A stretch of 56,905 nucleotides of DNA from the NCBI GenBank assembly GCA_017479935.1, contig JAFVBO010000042.1, positions 1 to 56,905 on the forward strand. Direction: 5' to 3'. The DNA comes from Lachnospiraceae bacterium. Its GTDB lineage: Bacteria > Bacillota > Clostridia > Lachnospirales > Lachnospiraceae. Positions 25,684-35,252 of this stretch are shown here, piece after piece. Numbering within the stretch: position 1 is the first letter of the stretch; each line of letters starts with the position of its first letter. The position numbers and the translations under genes were made by a program. The notes under the pieces are model-generated. The model ran no database searches. It was not told the DNA's origin and saw nothing but the letters and a program-made list of their open reading frames with translations.

Positions 25684-27060
25684 TTAGTCTTTCTTCGGAT
25701 AATACTTCTCGACCAGCTCTTCCTTGATTCTCTTCAGCTCGCTCTTCGGAAGGATCGAAAGCAGATCCCAGCCGATGGAAAGCGTTTCCTCGATGGAACG
25801 GTTCTCATCGTAGCCCTGGTTGACGTAGCGCTTCTCAAACTCCTCCGCGAACTTCGCGTAAAGAAGGTCGGTGGGGGACAGAGCCGCTTCGCCTAAGATG
25901 GACATCAGTTCCTTGGCTTCCTTGCCTGTCGCGTATGCGGCAAACAGCTGGTTCATGGTGCCAGCATGGTCCTCGCGGGTCTTGCCTGCGCCGATACCCT
26001 TATCCTTCAGACGGGACAGGGACGGAAGCACATCGACCGGCGGGTTGATGCCGCGACGGTACAGCTCGCGGGATAGAATGATCTGGCCCTCGGTGATGTA
26101 TCCGGTCAGGTCGGGGATGGGGTGCGTCTTGTCGTCTTCCGGCATCGTCAGGATCGGGATCATGGTGATGGAGCCCGGGTGGCCAAGGCGGCGGCCGGCG
26201 CGCTCGTACATGGTCGCAAGGTCGGTGTACAGATAGCCCGGGTAACCGCGGCGGCCGGGAACTTCCTTCTTAGCGGCGGAAACCTCACGCAGGGCTTCGG
26301 CGTAGTTCGTGATATCCGTCAGGATGACCAGAACGTGCATATCCTTCTCGAACGCCAGATACTCGGCGGCGGTCAGGGCCATACGGGGCGTTGCGATACG
26401 CTCGACGGCCGGGTCGTTCGCCAGGTTGGTGAACAGAACGGTACGGTCGATGGCGCCGGTGCGGCGGAATTCCTGTACGAAGAATTCGGATTCCTCGAAG
26501 GTGATACCGATGGCCGCGAAGACAACGGCAAAGTTCGTGGCGTTGTCAAGCACCTTCGCCTGGCGGGCGATCTGGGCAGCAAGGTTCGCGTGCGGCAGAC
26601 CGGAACCGGAGAAGATGGGGAGCTTCTGGCCACGGACCAGGGTGTTTAAGCCGTCGATGGTGGAGATACCGGTCTGGATGAACTCGTTCGGATAGTCGCG
26701 GGCGGCCGGGTTCATGGCCAGACCGTTGATATCCTTCATCGCTTCGGGCAGAATTTCGGGGCCCCCGTCAATCGGGACGCCCATGCCGTTAAAGACGCGG
26801 CCCAGCATGTCGCCGGAAACGCCCAGCTCCAGCGGGTGCCCTAAGAAGCGCACCTTGGACTGTGCCAGGTTGATACCGGTGGAGCTTTCAAACAGCTGAA
26901 CGACGGCGCTGTCGCCGTTGACTTCCAGCACCTTGCAGCGACGGGTGGATCCATCGGGAAGTTCAATCTCCGCAAGCTCGTCGTAGGTAACGCCCTCAAC
27001 GTTCTTGACTACCATAAGCGGGCCGGAGATTTCCTGTATGGTACGATATTCTCGGATCAT
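25684..27060 (-). CDS. ntpB: V-type ATPase subunit B
   Basis: 458 residues, the regulatory non-catalytic subunit of the A3B3 head. Typical stretches are [20 protein letters not shown] in place of a full P-loop, and [20 protein letters not shown]. The start overlaps the ntpA stop by one base (TAATG), indicating coupled translation for equal stoichiometry. Full length. Confidence 0.97.
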   Translation of the reverse strand: MIREYRTIQEISGPLMVVKNVEGVTYDELAEIELPDGSTRRCKVLEVNGDSAVVQLFESSTGINLAQSKVRFLGHPLELGVSGDMLGRVFNGMGVPIDGGPEILPEAMKDINGLAMNPAARDYPNEFIQTGISTIDGLNTLVRGQKLPIFSGSGLPHANLAAQIARQAKVLDNATNFAVVFAAIGITFEESEFFVQEFRRTGAIDRTVLFTNLANDPAVERIATPRMALTAAEYLAFEKDMHVLVILTDITNYAEALREVSAAKKEVPGRRGYPGYLYTDLATMYERAGRRLGHPGSITMIPILTMPEDDKTHPIPDLTGYITEGQIILSRELYRRGINPPVDVLPSLSRLKDKGIGAGKTREDHAGTMNQLFAAYATGKEAKELMSILGEAALSPTDLLYAKFAEEFEKRYVNQGYDENRSIEETLSIGWDLLSILPKSELKRIKEELVEKYYPKKD

Positions 27061-28832
27061 TAGTCTTCAAGTCCTCCCTTCTCTACCAGCGCGGCAATCT
27101 GGGTTTCCATATCCGCCTCGATCTTCTCGTAAACCCGTGAGTACTCATCCGGGCTGACGGACTTTGCGCGGCCAATGCCGACGCGGGCATCAATCGCAAA
27201 CAGATCCGCAGCGGATACGCCCTTGGCGATGGCTTCGCGGCACTGCGCGTCGTACTTTAAGATCAGGCTCATCAGCTTCGCCTGACGATCGTAGGTGGAG
27301 AAGCTGTCGATGTCCACGAACGCGTTCTGCTGCAGATAGTCCTCGCGCAGCATCTTCGCGACCTCCAGCGTCAGCTGATCCGCCGGGGACAAGGAATCCT
27401 TACCAACCAGCTGCACGATTTCGTTTAAGCTGGCTTCTTCCTGCAGAATGGACATGGCCTTCACGCGGTTCTTAAAGAAGCTGCCGCCTAAGTTCTCATC
27501 GTACCAGACCTTCAGGGAATCTAAGTACAGCGAGTAGGATCTCAGCCAGTTGATGGCCGGGAAGTGCCGGCGGTAGGCCAGCGAGGAATCCAGGGACCAG
27601 AATACCTTGACGATACGCATCGTCGCCTGGGAAACCGGCTCGGAAAGGTCGCCACCGGGCGGCGATACAGCGCCGACAGCCGTCAGCGAGCCGCGGCGTT
27701 CCTCTTCGGAACCAAGGCAGTTCACCCAGCCGGCTCTCTCGTAAAACTGAGCCAGACGGGAGGACAGGTACGCCGGATAGCCTTCTTCACCGGGCATCTC
27801 TTCCAGACGGCCGGACATCTCACGAAGGGCCTCGGCCCAGCGGGAGGTGGAGTCGGCGATGACGGCCACATCGTAGCCCATGTCGCGGAAGTACTCGGCG
27901 ATCGTGATGCCGGTGTAGATGGACGCCTCACGGGCGGCCACGGGCATATCGGAGGTGTTGGCGATCAGAACGGTTCTCTTCATCAGGGTTTCGCCCGTGC
28001 GGGGGTCAATCAGCTCAGGGAACTCACGCAGAACGTCGGTCATCTCGTTGCCGCGCTCGCCGCAGCCGATGTAAACCACGATGTCCACGTCCGACCACTT
28101 GGCCAGCGCGTGCTGCACGACGGTCTTGCCGGAGCCGAACGGCCCGGGTACGGCAGCGGTGCCGCCCTTCGCCAGCGGGAACAGGGTATCGATGATACGC
28201 TGGCCCGTGCAGAGGGGCTTCGTCGGCGCATATTTTCTCTTGTAGGGGCGGCCGATACGAACCGGCCACTTCTGCATCATGGTCAGTTCCTTCTTCTCAC
28301 CCTTGTCAGTCTTTAAAACAGCCACGGTATCCAAGACCGTAAAAGATCCTTCCTTGATCTCTTCGATCGTGCCGGACATGCCGACCGGGACCATGATCCG
28401 GTGTACAATGGAGGTCGTCTCCTGCACCGTACCGATGATGTCGCCGCCGGTGACCTTCGTTCCCGCCTTCACCTCGGGGACGAAATCCCACTTCTTTTCG
28501 CGGTTTAAGGCAGGGACCTCGACGCCGCGGGTGATGTTGGAGCCGGTCAGCTTCATGATTTCCTCCAGCGGACGCTGAATTCCATCGTAGATATTCTCAA
28601 TCAGGCCGGGGCCGAGTTCCACGGAAAGGGGCGCGCCGGTGGTGACCACTTCCGCGCCGGGCCCTAAGCCGGACGTTTCCTCATAGACCTGAATGGAAGC
28701 GGAATCTCCGTTCATGTTCAGGATTTCTCCGATCAGATGCTGTTCGCCAACACGGACCACGTCGGCCATGTTCGCGTCCGACATGCCGGTTGCCACGACC
28801 AGCGGACCGGAAACTTTTACTATTTTGCCCAT
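27060..28832 (-). CDS. ntpA: V-type ATPase catalytic subunit A
   Basis: 590 residues, the catalytic subunit. Walker A is [16 protein letters not shown], followed by the GERGNEM catalytic Glu region and [18 protein letters not shown]-type loops (here [15 protein letters not shown]). The non-homologous insert typical of V/A-type A subunits is present around residues 110-190. The start has GGGAG upstream. A 200-bp palindromic region separates it from the preceding subunit F gene. Confidence 0.97.
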   Translation of the reverse strand: MGKIVKVSGPLVVATGMSDANMADVVRVGEQHLIGEILNMNGDSASIQVYEETSGLGPGAEVVTTGAPLSVELGPGLIENIYDGIQRPLEEIMKLTGSNITRGVEVPALNREKKWDFVPEVKAGTKVTGGDIIGTVQETTSIVHRIMVPVGMSGTIEEIKEGSFTVLDTVAVLKTDKGEKKELTMMQKWPVRIGRPYKRKYAPTKPLCTGQRIIDTLFPLAKGGTAAVPGPFGSGKTVVQHALAKWSDVDIVVYIGCGERGNEMTDVLREFPELIDPRTGETLMKRTVLIANTSDMPVAAREASIYTGITIAEYFRDMGYDVAVIADSTSRWAEALREMSGRLEEMPGEEGYPAYLSSRLAQFYERAGWVNCLGSEEERRGSLTAVGAVSPPGGDLSEPVSQATMRIVKVFWSLDSSLAYRRHFPAINWLRSYSLYLDSLKVWYDENLGGSFFKNRVKAMSILQEEASLNEIVQLVGKDSLSPADQLTLEVAKMLREDYLQQNAFVDIDSFSTYDRQAKLMSLILKYDAQCREAIAKGVSAADLFAIDARVGIGRAKSVSPDEYSRVYEKIEADMETQIAALVEKGGLED

Positions 28833-28867
28833 AGGTATTATCTCCCTTTGCTCATGTTCAAGATATA

Positions 28868-29043
28868 CTACACTATAAAAGCAAACGCGTCGCTACGCTG
28901 CTGCGCAGCTCTCGCGCCGCTGCAACAACATTCGCATATCGCAGCGCTCTTTAAAGTCGCGCTGCTTTTATGCTCATGTTGTTGCGCGTTCGGATGCAAA
29001 AGAATGAGCCAAAGAGCAAGCTCTTTGCTCCTTCTTTGCATCC
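28868..29043. repeat. Branched palindrome inside the V-ATPase operon
   Basis: GCAACAACAT 28922-28931 pairs with 28976-28985; an adjacent hairpin 28992-29043 has GGATGCAAA/TTTGCATCC ends and CAAAGAGC/GCTCTTTG near its tip. The hairpin begins 12 bp past the subunit F stop. GCAAAGTGAGGATGC and GCATCCGAACG, on the minus strand, are shared with the element at 36921. Confidence 0.75.
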
Positions 29044-29055
29044 TCACTTTGCTTT

Positions 29056-29364
29056 TTACAGTATGTCCGCCCCCACGGCTCTTTCCACCGCCAGGGTGAC
29101 ATTCTCCATGCCGATGCCAAGCGAGCCTTCCTTCCCCGGTATGAGGATGATGGCGGGTTTCACCTCATCCTTATAGCGGGCGATCTCCGCCTGCAAAGGG
29201 GAGGCCAGCTGCTCCGTCAGGTAGATGACGGCCACGTCCTCCTTCGCCAGCTCATGGAGCTTCTTTCTGGCTTCTTCCGCCGTGGTGACCGGATAGACGT
29301 CCAGCCCCAGCGCCTTAAAGCCAAGCACGCTGTCCCGGTCTCCCAAAACTGCCACTTTATACAT
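29056..29364 (-). CDS. ntpG: V-type ATPase subunit F
   Basis: 102 residues from ATG 29364, overlapping the ntpC stop by 8 nt (ATGTATAA); a GTG at 29373 would add three residues. The small central-stalk subunit F, with Rossmann-like start MYKVAVLGDRDSVLGFKALG and the VAVIYLTE strand. Typical length. It is followed by the large palindrome before ntpA. Confidence 0.92.
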   Translation of the reverse strand: MYKVAVLGDRDSVLGFKALGLDVYPVTTAEEARKKLHELAKEDVAVIYLTEQLASPLQAEIARYKDEVKPAIILIPGKEGSLGIGMENVTLAVERAVGADIL

Positions 29365-30358
29365 ACGAATCACGCAGCCTTTCCCGGATGACGTCCGGAT
29401 CCAGTCCGGCCAGACGCCCCGTCATGATAATGCGCACGGCTGTGAGCTCATTCTCCTTTGCGGCCAGGTAAGCCACCATCGGTGCCTCGCCAAACGCCTT
29501 GTATTTCGCCTTGGAAATGCAGGCTGTGACAGCATCGTCGCAGAGCTTTTCGAAGCGGGTTAAACCGCCGCCCTTAGCCGCGGCGTTTCCGGCCTCGGCC
29601 GCCTCTTTCAGATCCGAAATCGCGTACAGCTCATCCAAGCCGCCGCCCGACGCGATGGTGTTCACGATGCGGGATTTGTCGATGTTGCCGCCCGTAAACA
29701 GAACGCTCTCCAAAAACTCCGCATTCTTGCCCATCCGAAGGGTGCGCACGATACTCTTTAAGTTGGCCGCATCGATCAGCATGCGGACATAGCTCTCAAG
29801 GAAGTCCGAGCCGGTTTCGTTCGCCACCCGGAACATATCCTCAAAATACGCGCGGTCCAGGATAAAGTCGGCCAGCTGCGGATCCTTCGTGGTTCCCAGC
29901 ACTTCCCGCGCTTTGACGATCGCGTCCTGTAAAAGCACGGGCATGCTGCGCAGATCCGAGGAGCGGACCGCTTCCTCCAGCTCCTTTGCGGGTACGCGCC
30001 CCGCTTCGATGAGGAGCCGTGCGGGATCCTGCCCCATCGCTTCCGACTTTAACAGCACCTTCGCGTTGTGATAGTCATACTTGATTTTAAACACATCGAC
30101 CAGACGGCGATCCGGCGCGAACAGGTAGAAGTCTTTAAAGGTGGCTTCGCGCTCCTTTGCGAGCATTTCGTTGATCGAATCCACCGTCACTTCCTCTTCC
30201 GTCTCCGGATATCCGCGCTCTGCAAGAAGCCGCATAGCCTCCTGATTGGTGTGCGCTTCGAGCATCTGATCCATTCTCTCCCGGTCAAGGAGCCTTGTCT
30301 CCAAGGCGCGCACGCGGGTCGAAAGGAAAAGATAATCGGTATCTCTTATCGTTGCCAA
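29357..30358 (-). CDS. ntpC: V-type ATPase subunit C (d-type)
   Basis: 333 residues. The helical funnel subunit linking the central stalk to the proteolipid ring. It starts at a TTG (30358) with AAAGGAG six bases upstream, reading ATIRDTDYLFLSTRVRALE, typical for the family; I see no ATG that fits. The weak codon may tune its low stoichiometry (one per complex). It lies between ntpE and ntpG. Confidence 0.92.
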   Translation of the reverse strand: MATIRDTDYLFLSTRVRALETRLLDRERMDQMLEAHTNQEAMRLLAERGYPETEEEVTVDSINEMLAKEREATFKDFYLFAPDRRLVDVFKIKYDYHNAKVLLKSEAMGQDPARLLIEAGRVPAKELEEAVRSSDLRSMPVLLQDAIVKAREVLGTTKDPQLADFILDRAYFEDMFRVANETGSDFLESYVRMLIDAANLKSIVRTLRMGKNAEFLESVLFTGGNIDKSRIVNTIASGGGLDELYAISDLKEAAEAGNAAAKGGGLTRFEKLCDDAVTACISKAKYKAFGEAPMVAYLAAKENELTAVRIIMTGRLAGLDPDVIRERLRDSYV

Positions 30359-30395
30359 TTTCTACTCCTTTCCGCGAAAGAAATGCCGGCCCTCT

Positions 30396-30995
30396 TTAGG
30401 CAAACAGTCCCTTCGCTGCCTCTCCCGCGATCTCCTTTTTATTCAGGCGGATCAGCGTGTCATAGGAGCAGTTCACCTCTACGCTGTTCTCTTTTAAAAT
30501 GACGCCGCCGTCGATTTCGGCCGTCTCTTTTGCCAGCGTGAGGCCGCCCTTTTTACCGGCCGCCTTTAAGGCAGCGTTCACGGCCTCCGTCAGTTTCTCG
30601 CCAAAGGCCGCTTTGTCGGCGGCATTTAAGATGATCTCTTCCGCGCCGCTCACCGAAGCTTTCTCAGCCAGGGCCTTGTAAATCTCCAGCTTCTTTGCGG
30701 GAGCAAGCTCCGCCAGGTTTTTCCTGGCAAGGGCAAAGGCCTCTTCCAAAACCTCCTGCTTGGCGGCAAGGATCATTTTCTTGGTTTCCATCTGGGCCAG
30801 GGAAATCAGACCCTCTTCCCGTTCCTTCGCCTTTACGGCACCTCGGTCCAGAATGGATTTTGTCACACGGTCCGCTTCTTTCTTAAAGGAATCCGCTATA
30901 TCGGCGGTTTCCAGCTCCGCCTTGTGGCGGATGTCTTCTGCGGCGGCAAGGCCGTCGGCTTCGATGCGGGCCGTGATTTTTTCAATTCCGTTCAT
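30396..30995 (-). CDS. ntpE: V-type ATPase subunit E
   Basis: 199 residues from ATG 30995 (MNGIEKITARIEADG); ATG 31007 is also possible. Peripheral stalk subunit: a long N-terminal coiled coil followed by a mixed C-terminal domain (EIILNAADKAAFGEKL ... GGVILKENSVEVNCSY). It pairs with the subunit H-type protein at 33752 to form the stator. A structured palindrome separates it from ntpK. Confidence 0.9.
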   Translation of the reverse strand: MNGIEKITARIEADGLAAAEDIRHKAELETADIADSFKKEADRVTKSILDRGAVKAKEREEGLISLAQMETKKMILAAKQEVLEEAFALARKNLAELAPAKKLEIYKALAEKASVSGAEEIILNAADKAAFGEKLTEAVNAALKAAGKKGGLTLAKETAEIDGGVILKENSVEVNCSYDTLIRLNKKEIAGEAAKGLFA

Positions 30996-31059
30996 ATCCG
31001 GTCCCATCCTTTCTTAAAAGGGGTGGTGCCCCTTGATTGCTGCTGTTTATCCTGGATGT

Positions 31060-31220
31060 TTCAGCACAGGTCCCAGGCCATCCGCCTGCGGCGTATGTCG
31101 CGCCTTTGGCGCTTATGCCTGGGACTGTCGTGGTGGGGGCCACCACGACTCATGCAGAAAGCCACGGAAAAGTGGCTGCCAGCAGCCATTTTCCTGTTCT
31201 TTCTGCATGGCTGTGCTGAA
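31060..31220. repeat. Multi-stem palindromic element, CCCAGGC family, copy A
   Basis: Outer arms TTCAGCACAG/CTGTGCTGAA (31060-31069, 31211-31220). Inside: core hairpin GGTCCCAGGC ... GCCTGGGACT with the inner stem GCGCC-TTT-GGCGC, then CGTGGTGG/CCACCACG, then ATGCAGAAAG/CTTTCTGCAT enclosing GGAAAAGTGGCTG/CAGCCATTTTCC. It starts 5 bp past the ntpK stop, inside the V-ATPase operon. Confidence 0.9.
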
Positions 31221-31225
31221 TATTT

Positions 31226-31699
31226 TTAGATCAGAGAGTTCACCATCAGGAAGGTGGCAAGCAAGCAAAGGATGGCGTAGAACTCAACCATGATGGCCAT
31301 GATGATGCCCTTGGACATCTCTTCCGGTCTCTTCACGATCAGGGAGACAGCCGCAGCGGCGCAGCGGCCCTGGGCGATAGCGGACAGATAGCCGCCGATG
31401 CCGATGGGAAGGCAGGCAGCAAACAGGGACAGACCCTGAGGCGTGGTCAGCTCCATCAGGTTGCCGGCAAAGAAGCCCATCTTCATGCAGGTGAAGAACC
31501 AGGCTACCAGGCCGTACAGACCCTGGGTACCAGGGATGATCTGCAGAATCAGGACCTGCGCGAACTTGCCCGGATCCTCGGATAAGACGCCTGCGCCGGC
31601 CTCACCGACACAGCCAACGCCCTTGGCAGAACCGGAGCAGGCCAGACCTACAGCCAAAGATGCGCCGATAAACGCGATCGCTGTTCCTAATGTCATCAT
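31226..31699 (-). CDS. ntpK: V-type ATPase proteolipid subunit K
   Basis: 157 residues, four membrane helices (a fused pair of c-type hairpins), with AAGGAGG before the start. The ion-site residues of the Enterococcus hirae Na+ enzyme are kept: PGTQG (Thr58, Gln59), AIAQG (Gln110) and the essential carboxylate in MVEFYAIL (Glu139). The first hairpin has no membrane carboxylate, so there is one ion site per four helices. This favours Na+ transport, though H+ cannot be excluded. Confidence 0.95.
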   Translation of the reverse strand: MMTLGTAIAFIGASLAVGLACSGSAKGVGCVGEAGAGVLSEDPGKFAQVLILQIIPGTQGLYGLVAWFFTCMKMGFFAGNLMELTTPQGLSLFAACLPIGIGGYLSAIAQGRCAAAAVSLIVKRPEEMSKGIIMAIMVEFYAILCLLATFLMVNSLI

Positions 31700-31817
31700 A
31701 ATTGTTTTTCCTCCTTAAAAGCTGGTGCGGCACTTCTCGCCGCCATTCATTCTTCATGTATATCTGCTCAGCAAAGCATAGTGCCCCTCGCTGAAATAGC
31801 AACGTTTTAACTGCCCA

Positions 31818-33752
31818 TCAGGCGTTTTCGTCCTCCACCACATCCACGTACTTCGTGTTGTAGGCCAGAGGTTTAAACGGCACGCCGCCGTCCTTGTAGA
31901 ACTTCCCGAAGAACTCCAGGTACTGCAGACGGGCTGCGTGTACATAGGTGCCGATCAGGTTGATGCCCAGGTTGAAGATGTGCCCCACCACGAAAATTAC
32001 GATGAAGGCAATGATGCTGCCGGGCAGGGTGGCCAGAATGTTGACGACGTTCGCGATAACCGTGGTCGCCAGCATCAGTGCCATCAGACGGGCATAGGAG
32101 AGAACGTCTCCCAGCCAGCTGGTGATATCATACAGCGAGGCCACGCCGCCGAAAATCTTTCCGGGGATGGTCGGATTGTGGCGTCCCTGCGTGCAGATGA
32201 GCGCCAGCGCGCCGATGATCACGGGGATCGGGGATCCGAAGGCAACCGTCAGGCCGATGCCGATGAACAGGATCCACCAGGGAACGACATCCAGGACCGC
32301 ATCCAGTCCGTTTCCGTCCCGGAAGCCCATCCAGATCTTGATGCACTGGCCAAAGACCATCTGGATGATACCCAGGATAATGCCAAAGTAGAGCACCGTC
32401 ATGGGATCCTTTAACGGATTGATGAGCGCCCAGAGTTCTCTGGTCTGTCCCATGAAGGTTTCCGAAATCACGGTGACGGCGTCTCCGAAGAAGGATCCGA
32501 TGAAGAAGCCGCAGATCGTGGTGCTGATGCCAAGGAGAATTCCCAGGTTAAACATGTAACCCATGGTTCCCTTCGGCTTAAACTTCTTTGTAATAAACAG
32601 GCTCACCAGGAGGATAATCAGGCCGTAGCCCATATCCGCGAACATGAAGCCAAAATAGAAGACAAAGAACGGGAAGATGAGCGGGTTCGGATCCACGCCG
32701 TCGTAGGCCGGGAGCGAATACATCTCCGTGACCATGTGCATCGGCGTGACAAGCTTCGAGTTCTCGCACAAAACCGGAACGGTGTCGCCTTCCTGCGGAT
32801 CCGCGTACTCGTAGGCGCAGGTAAACTTCTCCAGCTCCTTCGTCAGCTTTTCCATGCGGTTTTCCGGGAACCACCCTTCCGCGTAAAACACGCTGTCCCC
32901 CTTAAGGAACTTCTCGTGGGTGTATTCCTTGTCCACATCCGCCGTCAGACGGTCCATACAGATCTTCATCACCCCGTACTCATCCTTGTACGAAGCGATC
33001 TCCTGCTCCAGCTTCGCCCGCTCTTCTTTCAGCGCGGCCAGGCTGATGTCTAACTTCTGGATTTCCTCCGCCGCCGTGCCCGGCATGTCCTTAAAGTGGG
33101 CATGGGAGAACGCGAACGGCCGTAAAGCCTCGAGCACCGCCTCTGTCACGGATTTGTGGGTGATAATCATCAGGTACTTTAACTCCCGGTCCTCATGGAT
33201 CCGGGCGATGGCCGCCTCGGGAGCAGCCGCCTCCACAGCAGCCGTCAGATCCTCCATCAGGTTCTTGACCGGGCAGGTTCCGAAGGTGATGTCCGTCGCG
33301 GCCGTGCTTTCCTGGTCCATCGGCCAGTCCGCGGCCTTCCAGGGAACCAGGCCGGCCCGAATTCCGGACAGACGGTTTTCCTTGGAATAGTTCTGGGCGA
33401 TTTCCCGCACCAGATCGTTAATCTTGTCGGCGCTTTCCATTTCCTTCTGGTAGAGCGCCTCGTCAAAGAGGGCTTCCTCGCTGATCTCCGAGCGGATCTC
33501 AAAGAGGGCCGACTTGACGCCTCCGTACTTTTTCAGGGCTTCCATGGCCGATCCCAGAGCATTGATCCGGGCCCGGACGTCCAGAACCGACGCTTCGTCC
33601 TTTTTGACGAGCGCCGCCCATTCCGGATCCGTCAGCTTATCCTCGGCCTCCGAAACCTCCACGCAGCCCACGTGGAGCAGGCCGGCCAGCAGATCCTCCT
33701 TCTGGTCGTTCAGGGCGATCAGCCGAAGCCGTTTCATTTTCGCAATCGACAT
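31818..33752 (-). CDS. ntpI: V-type ATPase membrane stator subunit I (a-type)
   Basis: 644 residues from ATG 33752, overlapping the stop of the preceding gene by one base (TGATG). The N-terminal 320 residues are a soluble helical arm that binds the peripheral stalks; the C-terminal half has about seven or eight membrane helices, with the PFFVFYFGFMFADMGYG signature and the GDVLSYARLMALMLA helix containing the essential Arg that faces the K ring. It forms the ion half-channels. A 118-bp gap follows before ntpK. Confidence 0.94.
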   Translation of the reverse strand: MSIAKMKRLRLIALNDQKEDLLAGLLHVGCVEVSEAEDKLTDPEWAALVKKDEASVLDVRARINALGSAMEALKKYGGVKSALFEIRSEISEEALFDEALYQKEMESADKINDLVREIAQNYSKENRLSGIRAGLVPWKAADWPMDQESTAATDITFGTCPVKNLMEDLTAAVEAAAPEAAIARIHEDRELKYLMIITHKSVTEAVLEALRPFAFSHAHFKDMPGTAAEEIQKLDISLAALKEERAKLEQEIASYKDEYGVMKICMDRLTADVDKEYTHEKFLKGDSVFYAEGWFPENRMEKLTKELEKFTCAYEYADPQEGDTVPVLCENSKLVTPMHMVTEMYSLPAYDGVDPNPLIFPFFVFYFGFMFADMGYGLIILLVSLFITKKFKPKGTMGYMFNLGILLGISTTICGFFIGSFFGDAVTVISETFMGQTRELWALINPLKDPMTVLYFGIILGIIQMVFGQCIKIWMGFRDGNGLDAVLDVVPWWILFIGIGLTVAFGSPIPVIIGALALICTQGRHNPTIPGKIFGGVASLYDITSWLGDVLSYARLMALMLATTVIANVVNILATLPGSIIAFIVIFVVGHIFNLGINLIGTYVHAARLQYLEFFGKFYKDGGVPFKPLAYNTKYVDVVEDENA

Positions 33753-34078
33753 CAGCCACTCACTACCCTTTCCGCGATCAGCCTTGCCGCATCCGACAGA
33801 TGCTTCCTGGCCTCCGCCTGAAGAGCCCGGCACTTCGCTTCGGTTTCCGCCTTCATCTCAGCCGCTTTCTTTTCGGCCGCCTTTTCCGCTTCCGCCATCA
33901 GCTCCTTTGCCTTCTGCTCTGCCTCCGCCCCGGCAGCCTTCACCAGGTTCGCGCCCGCGCGGTTTGCTTCGGCAATCCTCTTTCTGGCCTCGCCTTCCGC
34001 CTCCGCCTTCAGGGCCGCCGCCTTGCTCTCCGCCTCGGCCACTTTTTTCATCGCTTCCAAAGCCATAACTGTTTGCAC
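33752..34078 (-). CDS. ntpF: V-type ATPase subunit H/G-type peripheral stalk protein
   Basis: 108 residues, a single Ala/Glu/Lys-rich coiled coil (EAMKKVAEAESKAAALKAEA). As first gene of the V-ATPase operon it fits the peripheral-stalk partner of subunit E (NtpF in E. hirae). It is 18 bp after comEB, so the ATPase genes may be transcribed from further upstream. Confidence 0.88.
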   Translation of the reverse strand: MQTVMALEAMKKVAEAESKAAALKAEAEGEARKRIAEANRAGANLVKAAGAEAEQKAKELMAEAEKAAEKKAAEMKAETEAKCRALQAEARKHLSDAARLIAERVVSG

Positions 34079-34096
34079 CGCCTTTCGTTGGAAGTG

Positions 34097-34585
34097 TTAC
34101 AGGTCCAGCGAAATCGTTCTTCCGCTGCTCCTGTACTGATAACACCGAACTCCTGCCGCATCGAACATCCGCCTGGATGCCCGGACGGAAGAAGTGCCGG
34201 CATATTTATCACTTAAGTAAATCACAGTCCGGATCCCGCACTGAATGATCGCCTTGGCGCACTCGTTGCAGGGGAACAATGTGACGTACAGCTTGGCGCC
34301 CTCCAGGCTTCCCCCGCGATAATTGAGGATCGCGTTCAGCTCGCCGTGCGCCGCGTAAAAATACTTGCTGTCGTAAGGGTCCTCCGAGTCGCGGTTCCAG
34401 GGGAACTCGTCGTCCGAACAGCCGATGGGCATCCCGTTGTACCCCATGGAGAGGATTTTGTTGTCCGCGCTCACGATGCAGGCACCTACCTGCGTATTCG
34501 GGTCCTTCGAGCGGTAGCCGGACAGCACGGCCACGCCCATGAAGTATTCATCCCAGGTAATGTAATCGGTTCTCTTTTCCGACAT
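34097..34585 (-). CDS. comEB: dCMP deaminase family protein
   Basis: 162 residues from ATG 34585, GGGAGG upstream. Zinc deaminase: HGELNAIL carries the zinc His and catalytic Glu, and PCNECAKAIIQCG the zinc cysteines. It makes dUMP from dCMP for thymidylate synthesis. The upstream portion of the same frame is not coding. It sits 20 bp after rpiB, as in several Firmicutes where ywlC-ywlE-rpiB cluster. Confidence 0.92.
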   Translation of the reverse strand: MSEKRTDYITWDEYFMGVAVLSGYRSKDPNTQVGACIVSADNKILSMGYNGMPIGCSDDEFPWNRDSEDPYDSKYFYAAHGELNAILNYRGGSLEGAKLYVTLFPCNECAKAIIQCGIRTVIYLSDKYAGTSSVRASRRMFDAAGVRCYQYRSSGRTISLDL

Positions 34586-34605
34586 AGGTCCTCCCGCGTT
34601 TTCTC

Positions 34606-35058
34606 TTACAGAGCCGAGCCCGTCTCTTCGATCTTCCGGATCTGGGAGATGCGCCGCACATGGCGCTCCCCGCCGGTGAACGGCGTCTGAAGGAACGTCT
34701 CCGTAATCTTTACGGCAAGGCCTGCGCCCACGACGCGGCCGCCCATGCATAAAACGTTGGCATCGTTGTGTTCCCGGGTTGCCTCCGCGGTAAAGCAGTC
34801 CGTGCAGACCGCCGCCCGGATTCCCTTGAACTTGTTCGCCGCAATGCCGATCCCGATGCCGGTGCCGCACAACAGAATGCCTCTGTCGCACTCCCCGCTC
34901 TGGATCGCCTTCGCCACCTTTTCCGCATAAATCGGATAATCCACGGACGAAGCATCCTCGCATCCCATATCGATGAACGCGATATTCTGACTGGTCAGGT
35001 ACTCCTTGATGGCTTTTTTCAGTTCAAAGCCGCCATGATCACAGGCTATAGCAATCAT
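34606..35058 (-). CDS. rpiB: Ribose-5-phosphate isomerase B
   Basis: 150 residues from ATG 35058 (MIAIACDHGGFELK). Typical RpiB/LacA fold: DHGG phosphate loop, GILLCGTGIGIGIAANK with the active-site Cys, and ATREHNDANVLCMGGR. It interconverts ribose 5-phosphate and ribulose 5-phosphate. A 195-bp leader with a large palindrome lies upstream. Confidence 0.95.
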   Translation of the reverse strand: MIAIACDHGGFELKKAIKEYLTSQNIAFIDMGCEDASSVDYPIYAEKVAKAIQSGECDRGILLCGTGIGIGIAANKFKGIRAAVCTDCFTAEATREHNDANVLCMGGRVVGAGLAVKITETFLQTPFTGGERHVRRISQIRKIEETGSAL

Positions 35059-35089
35059 ACTTTTCACATGTCCTTTCGAATAGATTTTT

Positions 35090-35243
35090 ATGAAAGCCGA
35101 ACGAGGATACAAAGCCCTCCGTGGAGAGTTTACTCTCCAACTCAAGCGATTGCGAGAGTCCGAAGGACGTAGCAATTGCGTTCGGCTTTCATGGTATGTG
35201 TAGCAGCGCGTAAGCGCTGCATAGGCTTTATATCCAGGCTCGT
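35090..35243. repeat. Interleaved palindrome upstream of rpiB
   Basis: ATGAAAGCCGAACG (35090-35103) pairs perfectly with 35179-35192. ACGAGGATACAAAGCC (35101-35116) pairs with GGCTTTATATCC ... CTCGT (35224-35243). The two pairings interleave, so they are alternatives or a pseudoknot. A GCAGCGC-GTAA-GCGCTGC hairpin lies at 35203-35220. It ends 9 bp from the stop of the phosphatase-like gene. Confidence 0.75.
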
Positions 35244-35252
35244 TTGAGGAGT

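Noticed and set aside
34586-34963. N-terminal extension of the dCMP deaminase frame
   Set aside because: It overlaps rpiB, is Arg/Gly-rich, and a strong ribosome site marks ATG 34585.
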